Below are positions 20,875-31,740 of a DNA stretch of 64,000 nt, in pieces. The stretch's first letter is position 1. Each line of letters begins with the position of its first letter. The stretch covers positions 92,501 to 156,500 of the forward strand of contig CAJNDS010002253.1 in assembly GCA_905221605.1 (NCBI GenBank), in the 5' to 3' direction. This DNA comes from Symbiodinium natans. Its lineage: Eukaryota; Sar; Dinophyceae; Suessiales; Symbiodiniaceae. The position numbers and the translations under genes were made by a program. Below the pieces are notes generated by a model. That model was not told where the DNA came from. It searched no databases and saw nothing but the letters and a program-made list of their open reading frames with translations.

Positions 20875-21856
20875 TCCCCAAGCGACTTCTGCGCCCAAGA
20901 ATACCAATTAGAAATCTCCATACGAGAAACTTGTGTTCGTGGAGAAAAGGGACATCTACAATAGATACTTTCGATAGAAAACACAAAGGGAAAGACGTAG
21001 GAAGCCAAGTCCCGGCAGCGTGCATTAAAAAGCCCACCACCACCCCCAATTACCGGCGGGACTCAGCCTCCAATCGAAGGCAGACGAGAAAACAAAGAAT
21101 CGAAAGTAGCTCACCGAATGTGAGACATTCAAATTTCAGCCATTCCTCGACTGGGGAACGTTCAGATTCAGCGCCCAAGCAGAACATGTTGTCGGCCTTT
21201 CATGAGAATATTTCCTGCGGAGGGGTCATCCTGGCGAATCGCACACAATCCAATGCAACGTCCGATTAGGATGATCTGCGGATAAGCTCCCTTCAAATGA
21301 AACGTCACAAGGTGCACATGTGCAGAAAGGTCTCCACCCCATCAGGGCCGCATATGTGCCCGCACTGGAGCGTGCGATGAGCCTGAATTGTCGCCTGCAA
21401 GCCTCGTTGCAAATCAAAGCTCAATCGTCCAAGGCATTCATGTAATGAATCACCCCCCCTTCTCTTGTGTCGTTGGTCGACCAAAGAATAAATACTACTC
21501 AAGAGCGCATATCCTCCTTTTTCGAGCCCTCCTGTGCTCTCGAAAACGAGGGGTTCATAGTTCCGCATATCTTGTGGCACTAGGTACTTCTGCTTGGGTA
21601 GAGTCAGCCATCGAAGCCTGCTGATATGGAGATGTGACTGCAACATCGACGGCTATGCGAGGGAATTTGCGCCAAGAATTCTGGCGAACTCCAGGTGGAA
21701 CAACCAATAGCGTATCAGCAGGTCGTGCCTGGGGATCATCAGACAACAATCCTGTGGGTTCCAATTTTGGCTGGAGGGCAGCCAAATTCGCGTAACGATG
21801 GATCGTATTTCGCAAGGAGTTATGAATACCGTATTTACTTCCTCGTCGGAGACATC
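20875..21856 (-). mobile_element. 5'-truncated inverted copy of the LINE
   Basis: The 982 bases match 25,469-26,503 in inverse orientation. They encode the last part of the endonuclease domain and the 3' untranslated end. A 53-bp deletion, after the codons for SATRYAE, shifts the frame. The abrupt 5' loss at 21,856 is the usual product of incomplete reverse transcription. It is a dead copy. Confidence 0.92.
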
Positions 21857-22039
21857 TCGGTCTTTTTAGGATTGGGGAATTATGCCTAGTGGCAGAGCGA
21901 GCCATGGGGCGCCGACGTTGCTAGCAAGCAGCCGGCGCTGCGACCGGCTACATGGAAGGGTGCGACCCCCCCCCACCGCTGGTTCTTTTGGGTCTTGCTA
22001 GCGGTTTAGTGGGATTGGCTTTGCTGGTGGTTGACGAGA

Positions 22040-22740
22040 TTCGGGCTTGGACATTAACATGCTGCCGGTAGAACTAGTCGTAATAGGGAGCTTCGATTGG
22101 TTGGGTTCCAAAGGTGGAACGCACATCGGGTCCTTCTGGGAATCTTCCTCGTGGGATATGCTGGGGTGTGGGGGTCACTTCATCACGCTGCTGATGGACT
22201 TGCTCCTCGCATTCAAAGATTTCAACGGGAGTGTCGGTCCTTACATAGGATTGGATGGGTTAGTGCCGCGAGCCTTTTCTATCTCCAATATGTACGCTCG
22301 TGTGCAGCGGCGATTGTCGGCAATCGGCAGTCTCCAATGAGTAGCCATCTGCGGATGGGAGGTTGCCTTGCGTTCCCGGGGGGATGATGGGGTAGGTGCT
22401 TATCTTGCCTTGATTCTCTCTACCGACGATTCGGACACTTTATTATCTATTATTGGATCCTTCGTTGGGGTCATGGAAGGGAATATGGATTCTTGGGGAT
22501 CGCTATCGTTTTCAGAATCATCGATTGTCATTTGCCCCTTCAATGGTGTCGAATTCTCACTTTTGTTCTAGTTGGAGGTGGGCTTTGGAAGTCAACTGGC
22601 ATTGTCGGACGACTGTTGTGGGCTTGTCTTTTATGGGCTTATCCTTGATTCCCTGGCGATGGACACGAGGGCAGCGTTTCTTGGAAACGTCCTCTGGGCG
22701 AATCGTGCGCCATGGAGGTCGATGAGGATGTCTCGATGGG
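22040..22740 (+). other. Probable 5' part of the LINE, frame disrupted
   Basis: Plus-strand frames of 60-97 codons overlap without one clear reading. The frame that becomes the LINE protein is closed by TGA at 22,723-22,725. This could be 5' untranslated sequence or a decayed beginning of the ORF. Nothing else is recognised. Confidence 0.4.
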
Positions 22741-25700
22741 CAGGGATATTTTGCTTCCAGGGATAGTCTGACACTGGTTGATGCTCAATTAGCCACACTC
22801 TTTGGGGAAGATGTTCCGGCTGCGGAGCTGTTACGTGAGCAACAGAAACCAGGACATCCGAGTGCATCTAGTGAAGGCATATGGTGTCCTGTGCACGGGT
22901 GTTCGCGCGCTCAGGGTCGGGTCGGGATTGGGTTTTCATCTCAGCAGGCTTTGCGGGCTCACGTTAACCTTCACTTGGCTGCCGAATTGCCAGGTTTACC
23001 GTCGGATGCATGGTTGACTGCGCACGCGTTGAAAAGGTGTAGGTACTGCGGCTTGAGTTTGTCCCAAAAAATCCGCGACGATGTGCACCCTAGATGTCGT
23101 GGTAAGCAATTCTCTTGTTCGGCTCCCCTGGTTGCAAGAGGACGAGACAGTTATAACGTTTCTCAACTCCACACTCTTCAAGACGTCTTCTTATGCAATG
23201 TGCTCACGAAGGAGTTCTTGCCTCTCTCCCTGGTGCCATTGATATGAGAGGAGTATGGCAAATTATTGAGTCGAGTGGTGCAGACTAATCGAAGTGATGC
23301 ATGGGACATCCAATCTGATTGTGTGGAGAAACAGGCTTGCCGTGGTGCCTGGATTGAGTTCTTCATGTTTGGGAAGTGTGTACTGAGACAATCCACTAGA
23401 GGCCAGCGGCCCGCTCAAGCGTATCATTTCACTCACTCCTTGGTTGTTCGATGGAAAATGGGCGATCGAATAGGTTTATGGAAGGAATCTCTCGAAGCTG
23501 GTCAGCGTAGGAACAGAGCTCGCCGCGGGGCCCAATCTGAAGAACAACTCCAACGAGAGGTGGAGCGACTAGTTTCTTTAGGACGAGTGGGAGAAGCCGC
23601 TAATCGCTTGACATCGCCTGGCCTTGCTGCGGAGAACCCTCAGGTGCGTAGTAAGCTCCTTGCTAAATTCCCACCTGCCGTGGGTGAGCCAATCACCGAT
23701 GAGGGGATCGGCCCTCCTCCTGAAATACCCTTGGAAGTCATACGCGAGGCCATCTTTAGTGGACGCCGCGGAGCTGGTCCAGGGCCCGATGGAATTCGGG
23801 GGGACTTTTTACGGGATATCATGGGCTTCGAATCTGACCAAGAACCAATTGGTAAGGTAATTCAGGCGTTCGTCCAACTTTTGGCTGACGGTAATGTTCC
23901 CACGTATCTTCGCCCCTTCCTTGGAGGAGGACGTTTGGTTGGGATAGGTAAGAAAGATCTTGCCGGAAATCCTATTTCGTTGGATTCTGACGCTAGGCCC
24001 ATAGTGTTGGGATTGACTTGGCGAAAAGTCGTCTTCAAGGCCACACTTGCTTTGGATCGTAGGGGTATCCGCGAGCGACTTGGGGATCAGCAACTTGCCC
24101 TCACGAAGGCAGGCGCCGATGTTATGCTCCATGCTGCTAGAGCATGGGTGACCCGAAATCTTCAGAACAACAATGTTGTCCTCCTGCAAAAAGACGTCCG
24201 TAATGCTTTCAATGAGTTGACACCACAAGAATTCTTGCGAGATTGTCGCGACCACGCTCCCGCTTCAGCCCGGTTCGCACACTTCTGTTATGGAACCAGT
24301 AGTCACTTAACATATGCCCAATCGTTGGAAGCTTCCAATCGTGGGCAGCAGGGATGCCCCCTTATGGGACCTATGTTTTGTTTGACTAGAAAACGGTTCT
24401 CGGAACAGGCTCGCGCCAATTCCGGTAGGCCGGCTCCTGAATTCGAGGTGGAATTTGCGGATGATGCCTACAGTGGAGGCGATCTTCGGGATGTTCTGGC
24501 GGCCTTCAAAGCTGAGCTCCACTTAGCTGCGTCTTTCGGCCTCCATTTCGACTTGAGTAAATGCACTCTGTATCTTCTAGCCGGCGAGGCCTTCCGGGGA
24601 GATATTTCCGAATTTCAAGCGTTGGGAGTCCGGGCTGTTACTGGAGCTGATTTGGTCATCCTCAAAACGCCCGTCCATGGGACAGAGGAATTCCTTGATT
24701 CTTGCTTGCTGGGCAAGGAACGAGAGTTGCGGGAGCTTGCCGACGGCATTTCCCGGGTTCCAAAAAAGCATGTGGCGTTTCATCTCCTTCAACAATGCCT
24801 CTCGTATGGCAAAATTCAATATTGGACGCGCACCGCTCCACGTCGATTCCTCTATAGGCTATTGGAACTCCATAGCAATCTCCAACGAACTTGTCTCGAG
24901 GATGTCCTCGGAACTACGCTGACTGAAGCTCAGTGGGCCCAAGCTCGCTTGCCCGCAAAGAGAGGTGGTTTGGGACTTTTGTCTACGCGGTATGAAAAGG
25001 AGATGCGGGTGCTTCATCTTGCTGATCTCTCATTTCTCGTCTCTCGGAGACAAGTCCTCGAACATGTTCGACGCCTCCTTCCTTGGTACGATGCTCGTAT
25101 GAGCCAACACGATGAACATACCTGCATCGAACACATCTCGCCTTTCTTTCCTTCATTTCGTGACGAGATTCGGGACTCTGAACGTAAGCTAGATCAGAAG
25201 ACGATGATGGATGCTTTCTATCAACAATTGCACCATGAGTTAGTGAGTACGGGGACGTTGGGGACTCAGATCCGCCTTCGTGGAGTTGCTGCCCAAGGGG
25301 CATCCGCATGGGTTCAGACCATTCCTTCTTCAACTAAAGATACGATTTTCTCGAATGCTGCATTTTCTGATGGTGTAGGTCTGCGGCTGGGGGTATCGTT
25401 CTTTGCTGAGGGAGTTGCTTGTTCGTTCTGCGGTCAAGCAATGGATGAGTATGGTCATCACATTCTTGGATGTCTCCGACAAGGAAGTAAATACGGTATT
25501 CATAACTCCTTGAGAAATACGATCCATCGTTACGCGAATTTGGCTGCCCTCCAGCCACAATTGGAACCCACAGGACTGTTGTCTGATGATCCCCAGGCAC
25601 GACCTGCTGATACGCTATTGGTTGTTCCACCTGGAGTTCGCCAGAATTCTTGGCGCAAATTCCCTCGCATAGCCGTCGATGTTGCTGTCACATCTCCATA

Positions 25701-26073
25701 TCAGCAGGCTTCGATGGCTGACTCTACCCAAGCAGAAGTACCTAGTGCCACGAGATATGCGGAACGGAAACGACAGAATCAACTTCTGGCTAATAGATGC
25801 ACTGCTGCGAATCTTGGATATGAACCCCTCGTTTTCGAGAGCACAGGAGGGCTCGAAAAAGGAGGATATGCGCTCTTGAGTAGTATTTGTTCTTTGGTCG
25901 ACCAACGACACAAGAGAAGGGGGGGTGATTCACTACATGAATGCCTTGGACGATTGAGCTTTGATTTGCAACGAGGCTTGCAGGCGGCAATTCAGGCTCA
26001 TCGCACGCTCCAGTGCGGGCACATATGCGGCCCTGATGGGGTGGAGACCTTTCTGCACATGTGCACCTTGTGA
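22726..26073 (+). pseudogene. R2-like LINE protein: zinc finger, RT, restriction-like endonuclease
   Basis: One frame runs from 22,726 to the stop at 26,073, broken only by TGA at 23,245-23,247. Before the break lie CxxxxC...HxxxH (CPVHGC ... HVNLH) and CxxC...HxxC (CRYCGL ... VHPRC) finger motifs. After it comes a reverse transcriptase with DVRNAFN (motif A), GQQGCPLMGP and the catalytic FADD near 24,454. Then follow a CSFC...GHH...C knuckle near 25,420 and a restriction-like endonuclease (RPAD ... AVDVAVTSP ... YAERKRQ). This order is that of R2-type non-LTR elements, which cut and prime at the target. The product would be about 1,115 residues if the TGA were read through. Confidence 0.88.
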
Positions 26074-26503
26074 CGTATCATTTGAAGGGAGCTTATCCGC
26101 CGATCATCCTAATCGGACGTTGCATTGGATTGTGTGCGACTCGCCAGGATGACCCCTCCGCAGGAAATATTCTCATGAAAGGCCGACAACATGTTCTGCT
26201 TGGGCGCTGAATCTGAACGTTCCTCAATCGAGAACGGTTGGAAATTTGAATGTCTCACATTCGGCGAGTTACTTTCGATTCTTTGTTTTCTCGTCTGCCT
26301 TCGATTGGAAGCTGAGTCCCGCCGGAAATTGGGGGTGGTGGTGGGCTTTTTAATGCACGCCGCCGGGACTTGGCTTCCCACGTCTTTCCCTTTGTGTTTT
26401 CTATCGAAAGTATCTATTATAGATGTCCCTTTTCTCCACGAACACAAGTTTCTCGTATGGAGATTTCTAATTGGTATTCTTGGGCGCAGAAGTCGCTTGG
26501 GGA
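26074..26503 (+). mobile_element. LINE 3' untranslated region and end
   Basis: The sequence is shared with the inverted copy up to CGCAGAAGTCGCTTGGGGA. It ends in the same ~55 bases as the 60-bp tandem units at 20,581. No poly-A tail is visible. Both copies lose similarity at the same point, which defines the 3' end. Confidence 0.8.
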
Positions 26504-26569
26504 TACCTGAGAATCTACAATTTTTTCAATCGGACGATTTTATCGAACATATCAGACGTAGGGGCCAAA

Positions 26570-26900
26570 AAAAAAAAACTTTTCTTGCGGGAGGTGTTTT
26601 TTCTAACCTGGCCTGGGGTCCCCTAGAGGCCTCCTTGGACCCTCTAGAAGGCCTCCCGACAGCGGCCTGTCTGCTGGACCAGGGGCGTTTTAACGGGTTT
26701 TTTGTGTCTCTGTCCTGGGAGGCCCCTAGGAGGCCCCTGAGGTAACCTGGGAGGCCCCTGGGAGGCCCCGGGAGGTGCCTGAAAGGCCCTGAAAGGTTTT
26801 TAGGAAGCTGGGAGGCCCGTTTGAGAACCCTGAGACCTCCTGGAAGGGTTCTTGGAGGTTGAAAGCCCTCAAGGCTCTCTGAAGTTTTGGAGCCAAATTC
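26570..26900. repeat. GGGAGGCCCC-rich degenerate repeats
   Basis: Many close variants of CTGGGAGGCCCCTG lie after an A-run at 26,567-26,578. Open frames here on the minus strand are repeat translations. Confidence 0.75.
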
Positions 26901-26904
26901 TGGG

Positions 26905-27795
26905 AGGCCCCTGCGCAAAACCTGAATTTTTCTTCTAGACACACACCGGCATAGAGAATAGAAACAATGAGAAGGCCCTCCGGCCGAAGACGTCCCCCAG
27001 CGCAAAACCTGATTTTCCTGCAAGTTTCCAGACGTGACTTTCACAAGGCACCTTTCAACAGGTCTTTCGCCACGCAGCCTTGACATGCCGCTGAATTTTT
27101 CTATCGCAAACTTCTAGACACACACCGGCATAGGATTAGAAACGATGAGAAGGCCCTCCGGCCGAAGACGTCCCCCTGCGCAAAACCTGATTTTCTCCTG
27201 CAAATTTCTAAAGAATACAAACAATGAGAAGGCTCTCCGGCCGAAGACGTCCCCCAGCGCAAAACCTGAATTTTTCTATCGCAAATTTCTAGAGACACAC
27301 CGGCATAGAGAATAGAAACAATGAGAAGGCCATCCGGCCGAAGACGTCCCCCAGCGCAAAACCTGTTTTTTTGCTACAAGTTTCTTGACGTGACTTTCAC
27401 AAGGCACCCTTCTAGCAACAGGTCTTTCGCCAAGCAGCCTTGACATTCCGGCATAGCCTTCCGGCCGAAGACGTCCCCCAGCGCAAAACCTGAGTTTTTC
27501 TCTCGCAAACTTCTAGACACACACCGGCATAGAGAATAGACACAATGAGAAGGCCCTTTGGCCGAAGACGTCCCCCTGCGCAAAACCTGAATTTTCTCTC
27601 GCAAGCTTTTAGACATACCTTTCACAAGGCATCTTCCTAGCAGCAAGTCTTTCGCCATGCAGCCTTGACACTCCAGCATAGGGAACAGAAACAATGAGAA
27701 GGCCCTCCGGCCGAAGACGTCCCCCTGCGCAAAACCTGAATTTTCTCCCGCAAGCTTCAGGCATGACTTCCATAAGGCTCCTTTCTAGCAACAGG
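26905..27795. repeat. Complex tandem array (CCGAAGACGTCCCC units)
   Basis: At least seven units contain GGCCGAAGACGTCCCCC followed by (A/T)GCGCAAAACCTGA. Longer units add a block ending CACACCGGCATAGAGAATAG or a second block with TCTTTCGCCA(A/T)GCAGCCTTG. The spacing varies between about 60 and 180 bases, so it is a mosaic of two sub-units rather than a simple array. Minus-strand frames (ALGDVFGRR repeats) shift between units, which argues against protein coding. Confidence 0.85.
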
Positions 27796-28038
27796 AGGTT
27801 CTATTTCCAAGGCAGCTTCTTAGATGTTACCATGCAGCAAGGCATCTTTATAGCAAATTTCGTAATATCAAGACACATATTGGATACTGGTCCGAAGTAC
27901 AGCATTGAGTGCAGAAGTGTTTGAATGTGGGCTGGCTTTAATTCGGCTGGCTCTGGTTTGTTTCGCTGCAAGTAGTGTTTGGGTGGCCTTGGGGTGGGCA
28001 TGTCTACACACAACTGCGTACAGCTGACCCGTGCTACA

Positions 28039-28180
28039 CCCTAAACCCTAAACCCTAAACCCTAAACCCTAAACCCTAAACCCTAAACCCTAAACCCTAA
28101 ACCCTAAACCCTAAACCCTAAACCCTAAACCCTAAACCCTAAACCCTAAACCCTAAACCCTAAACCCTAAACTAAACCCT
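28039..28180. repeat. Long CCCTAAA block, about 19 units
   Basis: A nearly perfect run of the seven-base telomere repeat, with one truncated unit at the right end. Confidence 0.97.
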
Positions 28181-28199
28181 CCCGCAATCGTAAATGAAA

Positions 28200-29190
28200 A
28201 CCTGAAAAAGACTTCGCTTCAACAACAAAACCCACATAACTTACGACGTAAAGTTCTACGAGTCCCTGGCCGACGAGTAAGGCGCCCAGAGCGAAACCTT
28301 TACCTGAAAGCTCTTCGAAACTTCGAGCCCGACGAGGCTTGTGCAGCCCAGTGCAAGCCTGTCACATGGATCCTTGGGTGATTTGAGTGCGACTTTGAGG
28401 TTACTCAGAAGTTTATTGAAATACTCGGGGGGAACGTTTCGGTATCGAGCGTTGGCGTACTACTTACACAGCTCTCGACTTTGGGGAAGTGCACTGTTCA
28501 CTTATCCTGTGTCCAGGTATGACCTTGGATTCGTCGCGGAGCGATGTGAAGACCGAAGGCTGTTGTTCGAGCACCGACCATTGGCCCGCGGACGTGCTTG
28601 TGGATTGTGGACTATCATCCGCAGGCTTCGACCTTATTGAAGGCGTGCTTTCAGTTATGTTTTCACTTCTGTGCGCCGCATTCGCAGATCGGATGAATCC
28701 GTCGTTGGAGTAGACGAAGGCAAGACCCTGTGGAGCATGATGCGAGCATCTGCTACAACGTTCCTTGCGACTCTGAATCAGGCTTTGCCAGCCGTGCTGA
28801 GCGCGTAGGAACATTTGTTGGATCTCATCTCACATCTGTCCAATGCTTCTGTACAGTGTTTGGAGCAGTGCGAAGTGAACGGGCAAGAAAAAATCTTCAA
28901 CGACATGCGTTAGGCTTGTATATCATGAACTATTCTTGCACATGCTATCAGGCGAAGCTCCTGCACTTCATGCGCAATGCTGCGTTTGAACCGTGCGAAA
29001 CGAAAAGCTCCTTTTCCGCCCGCGCACCGACGTTTCGTTAATGTCGTTTTATATATGCGTTATGGGTTACTGCATCCCGCATTCGGGTTCGTGGGTCCTA
29101 TCAGGTTTCAGCCCATTAAGGATTTTGACCCTAAATTAAAGGGTTTGGACCCTAACTTAAGGGTTTCGGACCTTAAATTAAGGATTTAGA
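28200..29190 (+). CDS. Candidate exons of an unknown gene
   Basis: Plus-strand coding-like stretches: about 28,210-28,288 (NNKTHITYDVKFYESLADE then stop) and 28,811-28,915 (EHLLDLISHLSNASVQCLEQ, helical). An adjoining one at 28,916 on reads LVYHELFLHMLSGEAPALHA. A 116-codon minus frame (28,814-28,464) is also protein-like, so the strand is unresolved. Confidence 0.3.
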
Positions 29191-29470
29191 GCCCTTAGAA
29201 TTTAGGGTCTTGGTCCCGAAATTAAGGATTTTAACCCTAAATTAAGGGTGTGGACCCTAAATTAAGGCGCCCGAATTAAGGATTTTGACCCTAAATTACA
29301 GGGTTTGGACCCTAGGTTTCGGACCTTCAATTAAGGATTTGGAGCCCTTAAAATTAAGGGTTTTGGTCCCTACATTAAGGATTTTAACCCTAAATTAAGG
29401 GTTTGGACACTAAAGTAGCCCCTCCTCCCCCCCCGATTCCAGGGCATTCTAAAATTGAGGCTTTGGACCC
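29110..29470. repeat. Self-complementary AATTAAGG repeat with ~160-bp higher order
   Basis: Short units such as TTAAGGGTTTGGACCCTAA, themselves near-palindromic, are arranged in two ~160-bp blocks starting at about 29,117 and 29,277, with a partial third. The unit contains CCCTAA and TTAGGG-like halves. Confidence 0.8.
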
Positions 29471-29506
29471 TAAATGAAGGGTTGGGGCCTGAAATTGAGG
29501 GTTTGA

Positions 29507-29580
29507 AATGTGCTCCCCTCTTGGTAGGGGGGTTGGGGGGTAGATAGCCCCCTTTGCTAGGGGGGTTGGGGGGTAGATAT
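29507..29580. repeat. Two G-rich units (GGGGGGTTGGGGGGTAGATA)
   Basis: Two ~37-bp direct repeats with paired six-G runs, able in principle to form G-quadruplexes on the plus strand. Confidence 0.8.
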
Positions 29581-29696
29581 GACTCATATGACCCTAAACC
29601 CGGCCAAGGTTTGTAATCTGGGTTGGGAGGGTGGGACTTCGGCTCCTGCGCCGACCCCCCTTCCATTTATGGGGGGGGTCTAGGCGCACTCACATG

Positions 29697-29864
29697 GCAA
29701 ACCCTAAACCCTAAACCCTAAACCCTAAACCCTAAACCCTAAACCTTATACCCTAAACCCTAAACCCTAAACCCTAAACCCTAAACCCTAAACCCTAAAC
29801 CCTAAACCCTAAACCCTTAACCCTTAAACCCTAAACCCTAAACCCCTAAACCCTAAACCCTAAA
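29697..29864. repeat. Long CCCTAAA block, about 24 units
   Basis: A run of CCCTAAA units with a few variants (CTTATAC, CCCTTAA, CCCCTAAA). It and the block at 28,039 are the longest telomere-like arrays here. Between 29,870 and 30,470 I see no convincing exon. Confidence 0.95.
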
Positions 29865-30474
29865 TCCGAACTCCTCGTACCAGGCTATGCCACCCAAGCT
29901 GAGACAATGCCCGCCGCCGTCATATTTGACATGTACCTATGGATGGAACTGCTTCTCCAAACTGCACGAAAGTAAACTTCGAATTCGGTGCAGGTAGGCG
30001 GGTTTAGGGGGCGGGATTGTTGGGGCGCTTGGGGCTTCGGAACTGGGAAGGGTTTAGGGTTTGGGTACACAAAAAGGGCCCATAGTTTAGATCAACCCCA
30101 TTCTCGATCTTCACCTGCTCAGTGGCAGGGTTGGTTTAATGGTTTACGGATTTTGGGTGCTGGGTTTTGGGTTTACGGATTTGGGGTCAATGTTGAGTAT
30201 TATTTGGGGTTCATATAAGGGGTCCCTTATCCCCCTTCACCCCCCAACAAGCCTTAAGATCCTACACTGCCACGTTTAGAGAGACCAAAAGACCTCGACG
30301 CAGGGGCCAAAAAGTGCAGCGGACCCTGCAAGATCCCCAGATACAAAATCCACAACAGACCAACATGTACTTCCTATAACACTGCAAATGAAGCAGGAGA
30401 ACCCAGAAACACTGCTATACAACCCCACCTGCACTCACATCTTTTGTCGAGCATTTGGCTGTGCTTGACGGACG

Positions 30475-31240
30475 TCAGCAATATAGGACGTCAGAAAGAT
30501 CGGAGCGCGTGTCTGCACTGGCGTTCTTTAACAACAGCGTGAGCTGCTGCTCTGCTTCTGCGTAGCTTCGTCCAGGATCGTCATCAGCTCGCCAAAGGAG
30601 CTTCAGGTCGTTGATCAACCACTTTGGACATGATGTCTGACCAAGTAGGACTCTGACCAGCAGTGACACCCACTTCTGACGCTGAGGCTTCTCCAGTGCA
30701 CGCAAAACACATGAAAGATTGCCTGAGCACTGCTGTACCTTCGTGGAGGCCTCTTCGCTGATTTCGGCGGACTCTGTCAGGAGGTTCTCCATTAGGCCAA
30801 GCATGGCTTCCGCAATCACTTGCTGCACACAATGCAGCCCACCTGCCGCATAGTTGTGGACAATGTGGTGCGCGGATGTCCTCACGGATTCATCCACGTC
30901 CGAGCAGCGCCCCAGCAAGTCTCGAAGGTTTGCGAAGACAATGCGGCGGGCATCACTTTCTGCGAAGTGGGTCCATTTTGCCTTCGCAAGACACATGCAC
31001 CACCACCGACCTGAGATTGAAAAAGAACCGATGCCTTTCACCAAACAGACCTGCTTTGTGTGGCACATGCAAAAAGAACACATCAGATCAAGAGGCACTC
31101 AAAGTACTTCACCTCCTCGGCGTCAGCTTCACGGCCAGCGGCATCGAAGGCATCAGGGTCTCGAACGGCAAGGCTCAATTTGTCAGAAAAATCGAGAATC
31201 GACTCGGACCTGCGAAGCAAAAGCCGTGGTGAATGACTCC
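30475..31240 (-). CDS. Unknown helical-repeat-like protein, two exons
   Basis: The downstream exon (about 31,010-30,475) encodes an all-helical sequence. It contains FANLRDLLGRCSDVDESVRT, GGLHCVQQVIAEAMLGLMEN and KWVSLLVRVLLGQ, and ends in a stop. An upstream exon (about 31,230-31,090) reads SESILDFSDKLSLAVRDPDA then EADAEEVKYFECLL. Leucine spacing suggests ARM/HEAT-like helices, but no family is certain. The frame starting at 31,098 uses a non-ATG codon and is not a true start. Confidence 0.6.
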
Positions 31241-31299
31241 CATGCATGTCAACATGCAGCCAGCGGATGCGTAGAAGATGCTAGGACTCACCCGGGCCT

Positions 31300-31740
31300 A
31301 TCGAGCCTACCCATTTCCTCCACGTGATGTATCAAGACCTTAGGCGGCGGAAGGCACATCCTAGCCTTCCCAGAGCAGCATCTCACGACATTGTGTGGGC
31401 CAAAGCAGATGCACAAAGCTTCCTGCCCTAGGGCTCGCGGTCTGCCGGGATGTCAGGCGCCACGCCAGAAGGTCATCCACCTTGGGGCACATGCAGGCGC
31501 TTCTTCCTGAGGGGAAACTCTGTATAGGAACATCATTGCAGACACCGCGAATTCAGGCGAGGTGCGGTTAGGTACTGCAACAGACTGGGCCTCACGATTT
31601 GCTCGCTACCAGTAGCTGGACTATCTGGACTTGCACAGAGGTTGCTGCAGGTGCCCTGGCTCAGAGCTGTAGGCCAAGCGGCAAAATGAGGCATGACGGG
31701 TTCAGAATCTCGGCATCCGATGCCCCACACGCGCTCTCAC
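31300..31740. other. No gene seen
   Basis: Mixed sequence between two minus-strand genes. Short open frames on both strands are not protein-like. Confidence 0.4.

Noticed and set aside
22040-22571. Plus-strand ORFs of 64-97 codons before the LINE
   Set aside because: Overlapping in different frames without a domain; more likely decayed 5' sequence of the element.
26905-27795. CRISPR-like array or minus-strand repeat protein
   Set aside because: Repeat and spacer lengths are irregular, the genome is eukaryotic, and the protein frame shifts between units.
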